A stretch of DNA of 64,000 bases from Nymphalis io (lineage: Eukaryota > Arthropoda > Insecta > Lepidoptera > Nymphalidae), in the NCBI RefSeq assembly GCF_905147045.1, contig NC_065894.1:14173501-14237500 (forward strand), written 5' to 3'. The notes below the pieces were generated by a model that was not told the DNA's origin, ran no database searches, and worked only from the letters and a program-made list of their open reading frames with translations. Below are positions 19,552-34,076 of the stretch, in pieces. Within the stretch, counting starts at the first letter, position 1, and every line of letters begins with the position of its first letter. Position numbers and translations under genes: made by a program.

Positions 19552-20344
19552 ACTTTTGCTATCTCATAGATCCTTTTACTAAAAAACACTATGGGGGCGA
19601 GAATCAATAAACTCTTTGAAGGCGGTTTGGACCTCCGCATCGGAGTTGAATTTTTTTCCTTGTAAGAAGTTGTCCAAATTCCGGAAAAAATGGTAATCTG
19701 TTGGAGACAGGCCCGGGGGGTACGGTGGATGTCGTAGACATTCTAATTGTAGCATTTAACTTAGTGGTTGTTAATTGTACAGTGTGTGTCTTGCGTTGTC
19801 GTGAAGCAGCAGTGGCCTAGAGCGATTGACCAATCTCGGTTGTTTAGTTGCTAGTTCTTCCTTCATGGTTTGCAGTTGCTGACAATAGATATGCCGTAAT
19901 AGTTTGGCCAGATTTTAAAAAGCTGTAGTGAACGACACCGGCGCTAGTCCACCAAACACTCACAAGTAACTTTTTCTGAGTCAATTTTCGTTTAGGGTAG
20001 GATTTGGCTGGGTTTCCAGGGTTCAGCCATAGCGACGAGCGCTTCCGATTATCGTACAGTATCTACTTTTCATCACAAGTAATGATTCGATTTAAAATCC
20101 CTTCATTATTGTGTCGGTTGAGCAAAGTAACACAGCAGTCTACGCGTGTTTGCAAGTTCGATTCACTCAATTCATGAGGTACCCATCGTTCAAGTTTTTT
20201 TACTTTCCCGATTTGCTTGAAATTAATTAATACAGTTTTATCACTTACCCCGAAGACTGCAGCTATCTCTGAAGTGCTTTGTGATGGATCCGCTTCCACA
20301 ATAGCCTTTAATTCTTCATTTTCAACTTTTGTCTCCGACCGTCC
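19552..20344 (-). mobile_element. mariner transposase remnant (D,D34D type)
   Basis: Minus-strand translation shows a mariner transposase: a second helix-turn-helix (EIAAVFGVSDKTVLINFKQIG), the WVPHEL linker motif, then TCDEK with the first catalytic Asp. The Trp after it is replaced by TAG (20060-20062). Further on, HDNAR and the TDYHFF block with the third catalytic Asp are visible but in broken frames. No terminal inverted repeats were identified and the N-terminus before about 20344 is missing. It is inactive. Confidence 0.8.
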
Positions 20345-21319
20345 ACGGGGTTAGTTCTGAATGTCGAAATTTCGTTATCGGTTATTGAAAATTTGAAAAA
20401 ATACATATCGGAAGCTAAAGTTCAATAAATGACAATATTTAAAGTAATGCATCAACCCAAACAACTGGTTTTTCATATTTTTGAATAATCTTTTGACCAA
20501 TTGTAGATGCGTCTCACTTGAAACGTTTAAGGTTTTATAACCCTTTCCTGTCACGGGATCAATGTAGGACCACCGTCGGTTTTTATTTATATAATTGCAA
20601 AATTTCGACCGGAAGTTACGAGAAAGACGCATCAGTTGGTCCCCTGGTGACGCTTCGATGACTTTTATCAAAGCACGCGCTGGACATCATTATCTGTTAT
20701 GGGAACTCACCATTAGGGCCTTTAAAAAAATTAAATAAGTTTAATTTGAAAGGGACTATTAAGCTTTATGCTTCCGAAAAAGAAAATTTAAATATAGAAT
20801 AATATACTTTTTGAAATGATTACTATTCATTTAATTGCAGTAATTAAACCAAATTATAAAAAAAATATTTTTAAATACTCATTACTAATTTATTTTTGTT
20901 AATTTTCACGAAGTAACACATTTAAATATACAAAAGTCATTTATAGAAAGTTCGTGACAAAACCGTATTCAGTGTATCTCTTCGAAGTTATTTCAAATTG
21001 AAATTCATGGAATTTAAATCGTCTGCCGTCCAAAAAAACACTAACGGAAAATAAAATAGATATCAAACACACATTATTGTGAAACAGTTATACCATCCAT
21101 CTTGAAATATGTCAACAATACAAAATGGTCGAACCGACCACTAAGTTTTGTAATGGGTTAACACAAATGGCAGGCGCGTGGGCATTCACACGTAACCTGT
21201 GCCATTATAATTCATTCTTTAACACAATATAATAAAACTTATATTATTTTAAATGTAATTCTAGCAAAGCATACGCGGCACAATCAATTTTTAACTCTAT
21301 ATTATTACAATAGAGTTCA
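20345..21319. other. AT-rich spacer; one unassigned 98-codon ORF
   Basis: A minus-strand ORF at 20375-20671 has mixed composition but no domain I recognise. The rest is AT-rich and shows no gene. Confidence 0.35.
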
Positions 21320-21845
21320 TTTTGGATAATGTGTTCCGAAATAACAGATGCATCTTATTTCCGCGTTGCAACTGTATCAATCACACAATTCGGTAGTTAT
21401 CGATTACTACATTTACTATACAATGAAGTAATAAGCAGTACGTGCAGGATACATCTTTATACATGTATTTATTATTACCAGTGCCCAACGGTTTAAGCCG
21501 CGTTAAGTTTATATTGCACATTGAGCAATAACCTAAAGCCCAAGTCCTAAAGCCTAAAAATATTAACGGAAGAAAAATAACGCTTTTTATCACATTTCGA
21601 AAGAATTGCAATGACTTCCTGAAAATATTTTTTGTAATTATACTTATCTACCTATATAGGTATACAACGGATTTGGATGATAATTTTAAAGACAAACAGT
21701 ACATCAGAATATTCTCTATAATATTTTTTTTTACTTTTTGGCGATTTTTGGCGAGACCCGGCAAACTGAGAGACAGACACTACATTTTTATTTATTTTAG
21801 AAATTTTAAAAGAAAAGTTATAATAACTTTACATACTATTTACTC

Positions 21846-22757
21846 TTTTTTTTTTTTTATATGCCCCGGGATGGCAAATGACTCTACTCCACCTGATGGT
21901 AAGTGGTAGTAGAGTCCAAACGCGACGACGGCCAGTACAGTCGGGAAGAATGTTCTGTACTAGCCGTCCCCGCCTTGCCGGCCCGCAAGATGCCTCTTCA
22001 CGCCTCGTTTGAAGGAACCCGGGTTGTAAGAGGAGGGGAACACGTGAGCTGGTAAGGAATTCCATTTTTTGGTAGTGCGACAAAGAAAGGAGTTGCCAAA
22101 TTTCTTTGTGCGCGATGGAATTGATGTCACAGTTAGGCGGTGACATCGAGAACCAGCTCGCGTGGACTTAAGAAGGAAGGGGGAAGCAGGAATTAAAGAG
22201 AATAATTCCTCAGAGCACTCGCCGTGATACAGACGATAGAAAGCGCTCAGTGCTGCTATCTCGCGACGCAATTGTAAAGGTTCAAGGGTGTTTGTGACTT
22301 TTACGTCGCCAATAATGCGTACTGCACGTCGCTGCAACCGGTCCAAGGCCTCCAGTAGGTACTTAGCGGAGCCATCCCAAAGGTGCGAGCAATATTCAAC
22401 GCAAGACCGTACCTGTGTTTTGTATAACAGGCACAGTTGTTGTGGCGTGAAAAAACGCCGCACCTTGTTCAGAACTCCGAGTTTTCGTGAAGCTGTTTTT
22501 ATAATAGCCTCGATGTAAACCCTTGGACTAAGGTCGCAGCGAACGTCCATCCCCAGCATGGCGATTTTGCTTTGTATCATCAGCGGTGTGCCACAGAGGG
22601 AGGGATGAGGGTAAAATGGTGACTTTTTCGCTGTGAGAGCGCACACCTGTGTTTTCTTGGCATTAAACTCAACAAGTTTATCAGAACCCCATTTGGCGAT
22701 GAGCTCTAATGTCCTATCGAGTTCAATAACAAGATTCTCCCGCCTCTCCTCAGTTTC
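21846..22757 (-). mobile_element. LINE 3' fragment, copy 2
   Basis: Copy of 527-1437, with T13 instead of T12 at the poly(A) end. It shares the T13 length with copy 3. The coding part ends at 21960. Confidence 0.85.
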
Positions 22758-23658
22758 ACTCAAAGATATACACAGGTAAGTTATATATATAGAGATATAA
22801 TTACATTTTATGTGTTCTAATAAACATGTGTCATAGCATTACGTCACATATATATTGTCTACGAGCTATAGACTATAAGTATATACTTTTCTCAATAAAT
22901 TAACCATATATTACTTTTTTACTCGAATCGGAGTTTTAGATAATTTTCGATTTTTTTACATCAAATCACGTTAACTATTGCTTATTATTAGGGTAAAATC
23001 ATAAATTATAAGCTTACGTTGCCAACTACATCAATTATGTTTTGTTTCGGTTCCCTTCAATGCTTCTTAGATTCTCGGAGAATGTAAACAATGATGTCGT
23101 AAATTGCTAATGGCCAGCCTATATTTTATTCAAAAAAGAAGTGCGTCGGCGAATTTTATTACTACTTGTTTGCCTACTTCAATTTCCAGGTACTAGCGGT
23201 AAAAGAGTTATAGCTTCGAGAAGGTTTCTGCTGCCCGTTTTACATGTTGGTTCTTCAAAATAAATCTTTCATTACCTAATATTTTGAACATACGTCTGGA
23301 CGGGCAGCTCCTATATATAAAGGTATGCGATGTCTAGAAAAGATAAGCTAAACTTATCCAATTAATTTTAAGCCGTGAATAGCTAAACTAAAAGGAATCG
23401 AATTTGATTACCTACTCGTATTTATTGTTATTTCGTAATGCTATTTTTGTATTGATCTATATTAATCATCGATAATAAAATTTCACACGTGAATCTCGCT
23501 TAGAAACACATTGGCACGAGTCATTTGCAAATATTATTTTAAGTTTCTGTCAAATGATTGCCACAGAAAGACACGCAACATTTTCAAAGCGATTACATAA
23601 AATAGCACTTTAAATATACAAAATCAAATCCAAATACAGACAATTATATTGTACAGTA

Positions 23659-23957
23659 CACTGGTGGTAGGGCTTTGTGCAAGCTCGTCTGGGTAGGTAC
23701 CACCCACTCATCAGCATATATATACATATTCTACCGCAAAACAGCAATACTTGATATTGTTGTGTTCCGGTTTGAAGGGTGAGTGAGCCAGTGTAATTAC
23801 AGGCACAAGGGACATTAAATCTTAGTTCCCAAAGTTGGTGGCGCATTGGTGATGCAATTGTTAAAATTTCTTACAATGCCAATGTCTATGGGCGTTGATG
23901 ATTACTTACCATCAGGTGGCCCATATGCTCGTCCGCCTATCTATGCTATAAAAAAAA
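23659..23957 (+). mobile_element. SINE-like repeat, copy 2; likely unit junction
   Basis: Copy of 2339-2637. Because the third copy loses homology exactly here, the junction 23658/23659 probably marks a tandem-unit boundary. Confidence 0.75.
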
Positions 23958-26900
23958 GACTTTCCCTTAAGACACGAAGTTACCGAAAGTTCACATAAAA
24001 TTACTTATTAATGTTTTAGACCAGATCGTAATACAGCTGTGATCTAGATTAATGGGGACTTTAATAGAAAAAAATTAATAACACTAAGAAGCAACTGAAA
24101 GCAATTCTTCAACAATATTGATCTCAATGTAACTTATACAACAGTTTTTTATAGAATAATTTTTAGATTAAGAAAAATCTTTAGAGTAATAATCACCTAT
24201 CGTCCCTGACAGAGAGACACGTCTCCGCAGCGTATGCTGTCAGAAATTGTATAATCATTTTATTTAAAGACAAAAAATACAGATTAAAAAATTTATGTAT
24301 GTAATATTTTTTTTTTATAAATACATATTGTTACGCATTTCAAATCCCCAATGTAAGCCCCTTATAAATAACATCGTACGTAAACAAATCCGATAGTAAA
24401 TAGGAAACCGTATATAACTATCAATTTAGCGGACATGTAATTTCGATACGCGAAATCGACATCTGCATTAATTTTGGCAGCTGCCTAGTGTTATCAATTA
24501 ATACTTCCGGTCCTACATATACGGCTAGTTCGGGTACATCTTGATGATTATTTATAAGTGTAGATTAAAACTTCTGTTTAACAATTTAATTAGTAATTTC
24601 ATAATCAAATAAATATTTGATTCATATTTGTTTATACTTGGAACATTTTATTATATATGTCGCAACCGGGTGAATTATTTCGGTCAACGCCATCTAGTGG
24701 TATACGTTCAAGACTACGTTATGGAATCGTTTCCGGAACGCCAGCGCCACGTAGCGGCACTCGATGGAGTTTGTGTAAGCATGCGCCAGAGGGGAACGCA
24801 TCGGTGAAGAGGACGACGACGATCTGAAGACACGGTAGGACGACACCACCCTCAAAAAAAGGAAAATCGTAAGGACTTATAGCCACCGGGTCATAACGAC
24901 CCTGGCCCTCTGGGCCAAAATAAACTAACACGACGGTTGGACCGTCGGGGAGGACCAGCCCGGGTAGGGGGGGGCAACCCCGAGGCCCGTACCCAGACTG
25001 GCCTAGGCCAGCCAGGAGGACCATTGAGTGAGGGGAACGTCGGACATCACTACTCTCCGAGCGTTCGGCGCGTGTGGTCACAGAACCATCGCGCATTCCG
25101 GTCACCTACTTAAACTGTGTTACTAAGTCATTATACTGTGGTTGATTGTACAAGTGTGTTTTCTTGATCCTTCGTCACCCACCGATAGACGCCCACATAA
25201 GAAAACCATGAACTATAACTGTGGTGATGGCCCTCCGCCGTCATATATTATTCTATTTATTAATGGCGCCTTCTGCTTGTCAGCTTCCGGCGCAATTAAT
25301 AAAGTGCTTATTGTTTATTTATATTTTCTCAAATTATGTCGATTAATCAATGCTATAATAATTTTGTTTTATTATGTATAATGTAAGGATTAAGCTACTA
25401 GAATCTTATTTTACTGATCTGGCTAGGTTATCTGCTGCTTATCAACTTCCGGTGTAATATATTAATCTTTAATATTTAATGTTACATAATCCTGTATTAT
25501 TAAATAATATTTGTCCGTAAATAATCATTAGAATAATTAAGATAAACAATGTTTAATATTATCTTTTAAGTTTGTAAATTTAGTATTAAATTAGGTCAAG
25601 ATGTTTTTGTATAAATACCGCCAGTTTTAATATATCGGGCATTGGTATTGTAACCGTTGTAACGAGCATTACAAGTGTTTTCTTATATAACGTATCGTTA
25701 TTTTCGCCGCCACCCTGGTAATCCACCTTCTATACTAGATTTTGTGGGGAAAATGCTTTTCTATGCCATAAAGAATAGGGGTTGTTTTGGTATGGTTATC
25801 AATCGTAGTTTGGGGATTGCGATCGCGCCTGTCTTTTGCGTGGAACCCTTCCGCGTGGACCCGGATTATGTCCACTGGGACATGTACGGATAGCAAAGCA
25901 ATGTCTACAAATAAGCCATTATTATTGTTTGTCATATAGTTCCATCTAGTTCCTGATTAAACTTATTTTATAATAATATATGTATAATAAAAATAATTTG
26001 TCGTTCAATAGGCGACGAATGAGCGTAAAGTATTTAGTCAGATTGCTCATCAAAAAACATATATACATAATAATAATAAATCACTGAACTGATTTTGATG
26101 AAATTTTGTATGAAGCAACCTTGAAACTTATGGGCTCTTTATACCTAACACTGCCCCTTACCCCTACCGCGACTGGCAGACAGGGCCCCTTGTTATTTCG
26201 TATTTATAATATTAGTATAAATAAATTAGCAATTGAAATGATCTTGTGGAAATTTGTTTTTTTTTTTTAATTTGATCAAGTACAAGGATTAAATAGTAGC
26301 TGGCTATAGTTTTTTTTTCAATATTAGTAAAGTCTAAGCATCGAAGCGAAGCGTCCAAGCAGAGAAATAATGTATTATGCTAACGCTACACGATTCGAAG
26401 CTTAAATAAGGGTTGTGAGGATGGAATGAGTCAGCGCTGACCGCTGATGAAGATCTCATTCACACCTCGGCTTTGTGCATATTGTCGCACGTTGCTTGCA
26501 CATTCGGGATTACTACACCGATCTCCGAACACTGCTTTACCGGACAATGACTCGGCTATTTCATGCAAATTTTTGTATAACTGCTCCTTTGAAATGTTGT
26601 CTTGTATTAGAATAGTACAAAAACTTGTGATTGAAAGTCAAACACAGTAAACTATAATATCTGTTATTTTAAATGGCATGAAGTAAATAATAAAGCAAAA
26701 CCATTTCAAAACAAAATAAATTGGTCGCAATTTCGTCGTCGCAAATTTTTCCAAATGCACATTCGACTTCGAATTTTTATCTCGTCGAAATAAATTTCAT
26801 ATCACAAACAAACTTATTTAGAAAATCAACAGGTTAATAATAACAAATCTTAAATATATATCTAAACATTCCAAATTTGAAAATCTTTAGTCAATATAGA

Positions 26901-29264
26901 AGCGTTACTTATTGACTGTCATTAATTTACCACCGGTTCGGAAATAAACACCTCAGGCTTAAGAAGAAACGGCGAAAGAAACTCTGCGAGATATTTTATA
27001 ACTCACATTTTAAAATAGCCAATAAACAATAACAGAATTATATTTTTTCTTTCGGCGATTGTTTCATTCCCAAAGTGTGCTATACTTATTGGTAACTTCA
27101 GGTTACAAATATAAAAAATTGGTAGAGGAAAAACAAGACTATTAAATATTTGAAACGGACCAGCAAGCCTAATACCAGATATAACGACTTAACCGGCTTT
27201 AGTTAAATTAAAGTAATAATACTAAACTTATAATAAGGGAATTTAAATTAGCATTGAAATTAAAAAAAAACTTATATATAAATGGACAAAAATATAAGTA
27301 TAAATACTATACCAATTGATATGCATTATGTTGTCCTGAAGTATCATGCAAGTATTTTACATAAGCATTTTATTGTAATTTCGGTATAAATATTTTACTA
27401 TCCGATTGTTTTTTCGGCAAAAATATTTTCAGTTTACGTATATATGTTATACGTTGTTATGGCTGTATTTTTTACGAGCTAAAAATCGCTTACGAGCTGA
27501 TATCAAAATTTTACACCGGTATTTATAATGTTTTACAAATTCTTGTGCAAAGATGGTTTTATGTCTTTTTTTATATATGTACTTGTAGTAAAAACAGTTT
27601 TCATGCTTTACAAATTAATTGATTATTTGTAAATTTAAATATTTTAATAATGTGATAAATCCTTAAACATTACTAATTATATTTTTGATATATTTATCGC
27701 ATGATACTAAAAGTAATGATTGTTGACCGGACGCTACGTGGGATCTTCCCATATTAAACTTTCTCATAGAAATGATATGTCCCTTGTGCCTGTAATTACT
27801 GACACACCTTTCAAACCAGAACACAATACCAAGTACTGCTGATTTGCGATAGAATATCTGATGAGTGGGTGGTACCTACACAGACGAGCTTGCACAAAGC
27901 CCTACCACCAGTAAATACATGAAATATTGGAGTATACTCCACCTGGCGTGGTGAAGTATACTCCATACCTTCTCCATAATTGGCAGTAAGACATTTAAGA
28001 TCTGTTACTTCCTTTTTATATATAATACATATTTAAACAATATAGATTATGAATATTCAACATTATACTATCAATTCGTTAATGTTACGAAAATATATCA
28101 TAAGTTTCCTTCTAGAAGTCTTAAGAATCCTTCCAAGAATTATTATTATTGTTGATAATAATGTGCAGTTATTTGCAATAACCGAACGCATAGTATGAGA
28201 TGTTGAATTGACAATTGCGATAAAGTTGTACCATTTGTGAGTGGTATTAAAGTTATTCTTACACAAATATGATTTACAGCGTTTCTGGGAACAGACAATG
28301 CTCCCGTAGCCCAACTCTTCCCTATTGTCGCCTATGGACTTTTTTTTCTAAATAATGTCGAAGCAACGTTGTCAGAAAGGATAATTTCAAATCTATGTGT
28401 CCGTCGTGTGCGGACAATGCCCACTATTAGCGGATTATAATCCGCAAAAAGAGCAGGTACTGTTTCAGACACAGTCCAAGTTTAGTGTATACGCATTTTG
28501 TAAATGACGCTCTGTATAAATATTTTTGATGAAAAAAAATGACTTCAATTCTTTAATTTTTTACGACCGATTTTTTGATCGCCAGTTCACTTTTCAAAAT
28601 AACATAGTCCCATCGATAAATCAGCCCCAAATCAACAAATTCAGAATAAAATAGGTACGTTACTAATTCTTCTATTCTAGTCAAATCAAATCTTATACCT
28701 ACAAATATATTTGTACTATTGTCAACTGTCGCTTTGATTTAATTGCATATGAAATCAACAAATCTTATAACACGTCCAACAAGTGTTCAGCTCGTAACTT
28801 GTACCGATATTATAATATTTGCTTGCGCTAGACAGATGCAAGCCTCTCTCCCGGGAGACACTTGGCGACGATTTTCTCAAACAATAACATTCAGCCGGAC
28901 ACTACGTGATATTGCCTTCGACTCTACTATACGTTTGTTATTTTAGTTGTTGCTCAAATAATTTTAACTTCTGAATATGTTTCGGGTTCCTGGAATATTT
29001 TTAATTTGCAAAAAATAACATCTATTTTAAAAATAACAAAACAATCTATAATAATCATTTGTTGTTCTGACTAGGTAACTAGGGAAAAAAAATCTTGACT
29101 TTATATATGTACATATAATAAAACTGTAACGGCGATATATATGCGTTAAATTTATACCATACAATGTCATTAAAACCGAGCCGTTAAATTGCAAGAAATG
29201 AAATCGATTCACAATCTACCGTTTAATTATAATATCACTAGTGAAATTATACCTGCGATATATA
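23958..29264. other. Second copy of the 2638-7945 region
   Basis: Holds the duplicate GC-rich patch (24658-25120), the degenerate repeat tail, the reverse SINE fragment (27780-27911) and the stem-loop (27929-27964). The only difference noticed is one T fewer in the run near 26257. Confidence 0.6.
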
Positions 29265-31523
29265 TATAAGATAGGTTATTGAGGATGCTCAAAATGAACC
29301 ACAAATTGTTTCTCTGAAAATACAAAGAAACGACATTTAAAGTTCACTAATATCGCCTCCTCTATTATATCTCTTTATTTTCTTATAAAATCAAAGTTCA
29401 AAATAATCTAAACATTATCCGTCATTCTGTCATTCAACCATCAAATGCGCGGCAAACGGACTTTTAGTTACAGATTAAAAACGCGCGGAGCGCAGCAAAT
29501 TTGGAATAATGAAATGTCATTTCATTACATCTCCCCCCCTAAGAGCGAAAATTCTAAATAATATAATCTACTATAAACGAAAATTTTAAATAATCTAATC
29601 TACTATAAACGAAAATTCTAAATAATATAATCTAGAAGTTATCTTCATATTCGTTTTCTTCTACCTCATCTGCTGTGATAGGTTGTAATTTTGTTATGTG
29701 AAATAAAGTTGATTCTGTTTTCTTGTTGCCAGTGTCAATCCTATAAATGGATTTTGATATTTTCTCTATTATCTTGAAAGGGCCTATTTTTAATTCGTCT
29801 AATTTTTTCTATTCAGTCTATTTCCATTTTCTACATATACACTGTCTCCTATCTCAAACTCTTGCATTTTCCTATTTCTATCAAATATTTTCTTATTGTA
29901 CTTATGGGATTTTATTGTATTCTCTAATGCTAATCTCCTATCAGCAATCCACTTGTCTTCGGTTTCTATTGTTTTAATTTCATTTGGTAGAATACTAACA
30001 TTGGTTCCGTCCAGTAAATATTTTGGTGCAAAACCTGTAACAGAGTGGTCTGTTTCATTATATTTCTCTATACATTCTCTTGCTATTGTTGTCCATGTTC
30101 TCTTATTATTTTTCTCATTTATTTTACATCTTATTTTATTTACAATTGTTTGGTTTAATCGTTCGTTCAAGCCGTTCGAGAATGGTGTATTCACAGCTGT
30201 AAAAATTAGTTTAATGTTATTCTCCTGCAAATGTTGTTTAAATTCTATTGAATTGATGCCTGGATATTGATCTGTCAGAATTATTCCAATCTCATCTGTC
30301 TCTAGTACTTTCTTTGTTAATTTTATAAAGTCACTTGCGTTCTGTGTTTTTGAAGTTGTAATAAAAGCATATCTTGTGTAGTGGTCTAATAAAGGTGTAA
30401 GTATTTTTTTGTGGACCTAGATCCCCCGAAGCCACCTATAGTATCCATTGACATTATCTCAAATGGTTTTGTCGCTGGTCCCAGTTGTGACATTAACCCA
30501 AATTTTCCTTGACATCTTGATTTATTTTTTATGCATATTTCACATGTTTTACAAATATTTATTATATTTTTTGTTAGGTTTTTAGCTGTATATATTGGAC
30601 TTATTTTTTTCTGTAATTGTCTAATTCCAATATGACAATAGTCTTCATGCACCTTTTTTATTAATTCTTTACTAAATTTTTCTGAGAGTATAATCTTTTC
30701 ATGTTTCTTTATTTTTTATAATAGATTTTATTTTTTTGTAGTAAATTTTGTTTCTTTTCTTTTATTGTTTCATTTTTCTCTTGATCTTCAACTATATCTT
30801 TCATTTGTATTAAATTAACTATTTTCAATATTTCCTCCTTGTTATCTTCTGATTCTACTACAGGGTTTCGGTTCAAACAATCTGCTTCTATATTTTCTTT
30901 ACCAGGTATATATTTTACTGTAAAGTCATATTGAGATAAGTAATATGTGAGGTCACCCAATTCTTCATCTGTCCTGCATTTAATATTCATGTTTTCTAGA
31001 GGTTTGTGATCAGAGTAAATAGTGAAATGTTTTCCAATTAGCCAATGTTGCCAGTATTTAACCGCTTCTTTCATAGCAAAACATTCCAAATAAATAGCCT
31101 TTTTCCGTTTTTGAGATTCGTTTAGTTTTTTTGAAAAATATGCAACTGGTTTGTCTTTACCATCTAGTTGTGTCTGTTTTAATATTGCCCCAATACCCTC
31201 TAAAGAGGCATCTGTAAAGATTTTTATTGGTAAGTCTTTATCGAATATTTCCAACACAGGTTGAGAACATAAATATCTTTTTATTTGATTAAATGATTCT
31301 TCACACTTCTCTGACCATACAAACTTTTCATTTTTTCTTAATAAATTGTGTAACGGGTCTAAAATAATTGCGCTTCTTGGTATGTATTCATGGTAGAAGT
31401 TGATTTTTCCCAAAAATTGTCTGATGTTCTTTTGTGTCTTAGGAGTTGGAAAATTTTTAATTGAGATCAAATTGTCTTTTAGTGGTCTTACTGAGTTGTT
31501 CTGAATTACATGCCCGAGGTACT

Positions 31524-32057
31524 TTACTGAGTCTGAAGCAAACATACATTTTTAAACTTTAATCTAAAGCCTTCTTTTATCATTCCTTCTAATACATTTC
31601 TTATGTGTCTTATATGGTCTTCGGAGGTGTTTGAGTATATAAGAATATCATCAATATAATTTACGGAATATCCTGTGAGATTGTGCTTTCTTAGAATATT
31701 GCTTAAAATTCTCTGAAAAATAGCTGGTGATGTTTTTAAGCCAAAAGGAAGGCAGGTCCACTGAAAGTGGCCATCTTGTGTCACAAATCCTGTTTTACTT
31801 CTATCTTCTACCCGTAGTGGTATAGCCCAAAAAGCTGAGTTTATATCCAGTGTAGTAAAATACTTACAATTTCTAGTTTTAATAATCAAATCATCTATTA
31901 ATGGGAAAGGTTGAGCTTGTGGAACAACAATTTTATTCAGTTCTCTGAAGTCTACACATAAGCGGGATTTTCTATTTTCACCTTTTTTAAATGCCAATGT
32001 CACTGGAGCAGCGAAAGGACTGTAGGATTCTTCTATTAAATTATTCTTTAATAACAT
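31524..32057 (-). pseudogene. Gypsy reverse transcriptase, copy 2
   Basis: Same translation as 10205-10738, with YIDD intact, preceded by the tandem stops and followed by the A-run frame break. Confidence 0.88.
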
Positions 32058-32646
32058 GGATATTTGCTCTTCGATTTCTAATTTATCTTCTATTGTACAT
32101 CATTATGGTCTTTTACTGCAGTATCTATTTGTTAGTAAATCTATGTGAGCTTCATAATCTCTGACTGATCCTATATCATATTTGTCCTTAGCGAAAATTG
32201 TTTTATATTCCTTTAATATTTTCTCTATCTCAATTTTCTTTTCATTATCTAAATGGTCTGTCATACTTACAAATTCTTCTGTTTCTATGTGTTCATTAAA
32301 ATTTATTGCAAATGTTTTTATATTCTTTTTTTCATTTCTGTTATCTTTAGACATTTCATCTATTTTATTTGTTATTTTCTTTTGTTCTATTTGCAAGTCC
32401 TCGTTTTGGGTTAATTTGAATTTCTTTATCATATCCAATCCGATTATAAAATCATCAAAATCATCATTTTCTACTATATACACATCCACCTCTTCTTCTA
32501 TATCAAATAATTTTATTTTTATTGTTATCAAGCCATCTGTTTTTTTCACACCATTAACCGTTTTCATGTATGCTATATTCAAATTTTCCTTTTTTTCTTT
32601 TAATTTAATCAGTCTTGAATTTATTAAAGAGATTTGTGAGCCTGAA

Positions 32647-33783
32647 TCATAAATGCCGCTCACTTCTAATTTTTTCTCTAATAAAAGTTTGATCTTGATT
32701 AATGGTGTACTTACTCGTTTTTTTTTTAATGTTTATATCTACTTCAATTATGGAGTTGTTATTTACTTTCCTGGGTTTAAAAACCTTTTCAGATTCATTT
32801 TTATTTTTCTTGAACCAACATGACTCCTCCGGATGATATCTAATTCCTTTGTCCAGAGATTCACAGGTCTTACATGGCTTCTTATCATTAGTTTTATTTT
32901 TATAATGGAATGTACCGCTTTTTATTGTAGTTGAGTTTTTCTTGTACATCATACCTTCATATTTTCTTATCACATTGAACAAATCAGGTAAACCCGTTGC
33001 AATAAGATCTATCATTGTTTTAGAGTCTATAGATTTATTTATATCTAGTAGAAGTCTTTCTTTTTTTATAGCGTAATCAATTAGTAGTCCTTCTTTATAT
33101 CTGAATGCAAGAGCATATGTGACTATATCCCATCCTCGGTTTTTAAAAGTTTCTAAAAATTTGTCTTTCCATTCAGTCCACTGTGCATTTATTGTAAGTA
33201 TTATGGTCATTGAGCTATACCAATCTAAACAAGATTTTTCTAAAAACAACCTCAATATGTCTATTTTTGTTTCATCTTTTGATATGTTAAAGCGCTCACA
33301 TTCTTTTTCAAAACTCTCGATCCATTGCATTGCATTAGGATTCTTACTTGTGAATTTTTCAATAATAAATTTCTCTGAAATATGTTTTAGGTTATGTTGA
33401 TTTTCTTTCTTCGTAGTAGTTTCTATTAATTTTTCCAAGATATATTGCAAATTGTCACTTTTGTCTACTGGTTGTTTTAAGCTCATTTCTTCTAAATATT
33501 GATCGAAAAATTGCATATTACCTTCTTCATCTAGATACGTTTTCTTAAGATCTTCATCCAATTTTATCCATATTTTTCTACTTTGATGCCTTTTCTTTAT
33601 GCTATTTTTTATTTTTGAGAAAGTGTTCATCTTGATAATATATGTATGATGAGTCACCGGTTTCAGCTCCTCAGGTAAAACATAACATTTTCCTTCTTCT
33701 GTAGATATCGAGGTTATGGCTAATATATTAGATTTGCCATCATTTGATGCTATCATCGTAAATTCGAATTGCAGCCGGTCCAT
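32647..33783 (-). CDS. gag: Gypsy gag, copy 2
   Basis: Same translation as 11328-12464, including the capsid-like region and the C-x2-C-x9-H-x4-C finger. Overlaps the protease frame in the same way. Confidence 0.8.
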   Translation of the reverse strand: MDRLQFEFTMIASNDGKSNILAITSISTEEGKCYVLPEELKPVTHHTYIIKMNTFSKIKNSIKKRHQSRKIWIKLDEDLKKTYLDEEGNMQFFDQYLEEMSLKQPVDKSDNLQYILEKLIETTTKKENQHNLKHISEKFIIEKFTSKNPNAMQWIESFEKECERFNISKDETKIDILRLFLEKSCLDWYSSMTIILTINAQWTEWKDKFLETFKNRGWDIVTYALAFRYKEGLLIDYAIKKERLLLDINKSIDSKTMIDLIATGLPDLFNVIRKYEGMMYKKNSTTIKSGTFHYKNKTNDKKPCKTCESLDKGIRYHPEESCWFKKNKNESEKVFKPRKVNNNSIIEVDINIKKKTSKYTINQDQTFIREKIRSERHL

Positions 33784-34076
33784 TTTAGTTAACGAAAATG
33801 TCGTTTTATAAGATAGGTTATTGAGGATGCTCAAAATGAACCACAAATTGTTTCTCTGAAAATACAAAGAAACGACATTTAAAGTTCACTAATATCGCCT
33901 CCTCTATTATATCTCTTTATTTTCTTACAAAATCAAAGTTCAAAATAATCTAAACATTATCCGTCATTCTGTCATTCAACCATCAAATGCGCGGCAAACT
34001 GACTTTTAGTTACAGATTAAAAACGCGCGGAGCGCAGCAAATTTGGAATAATGAAATGTCATTTCATTACATATAT

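Larger units (their letters stand above)
1..21319. repeat. Tandem segmental duplication, copy 1
   Basis: The whole stretch recurs from 21320 with an offset of 21,319 bp (21,320 between two T-runs whose lengths differ). Differences found from copy 2 are a T12/T13 run at 527-538, a T13/T12 run at 4937-4949, one substitution at 16059 (G here, A at 37378), and the absence of the RTE insertion; the empty target is at 18804-18814. The window begins inside the array, so position 1 is an arbitrary phase. The right-hand limit of homology in the third copy suggests the natural unit starts at the SINE at 2339. Confidence 0.97.
29265..34071 (-). mobile_element. Ty3/gypsy retrotransposon, copy 2
   Basis: Duplicate of 7946-12752 through the segmental duplication, not an independent insertion: flanks, LTR differences and lesions are the same. 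Parts: 3' LTR 29265-29529, 32-bp minisatellite 29546-29634, integrase end and core 29632-30405, integrase zinc domain 30386-30652, RNase H 30709-31545, RT 31524-32057, protease 32103-32663, gag 32647-33783, 5' LTR 33807-34071. Confidence 0.93.

Noticed and set aside
20375..20671. A 98-codon ORF upstream of the mariner remnant as part of the transposase
   Set aside because: Frame and sequence do not match the mariner N-terminus, and no other family is recognised.
29265..34071. A second independent gypsy insertion
   Set aside because: Flanks, target site, LTR differences and all lesions are the same as in copy 1, so it was copied by the segmental duplication.
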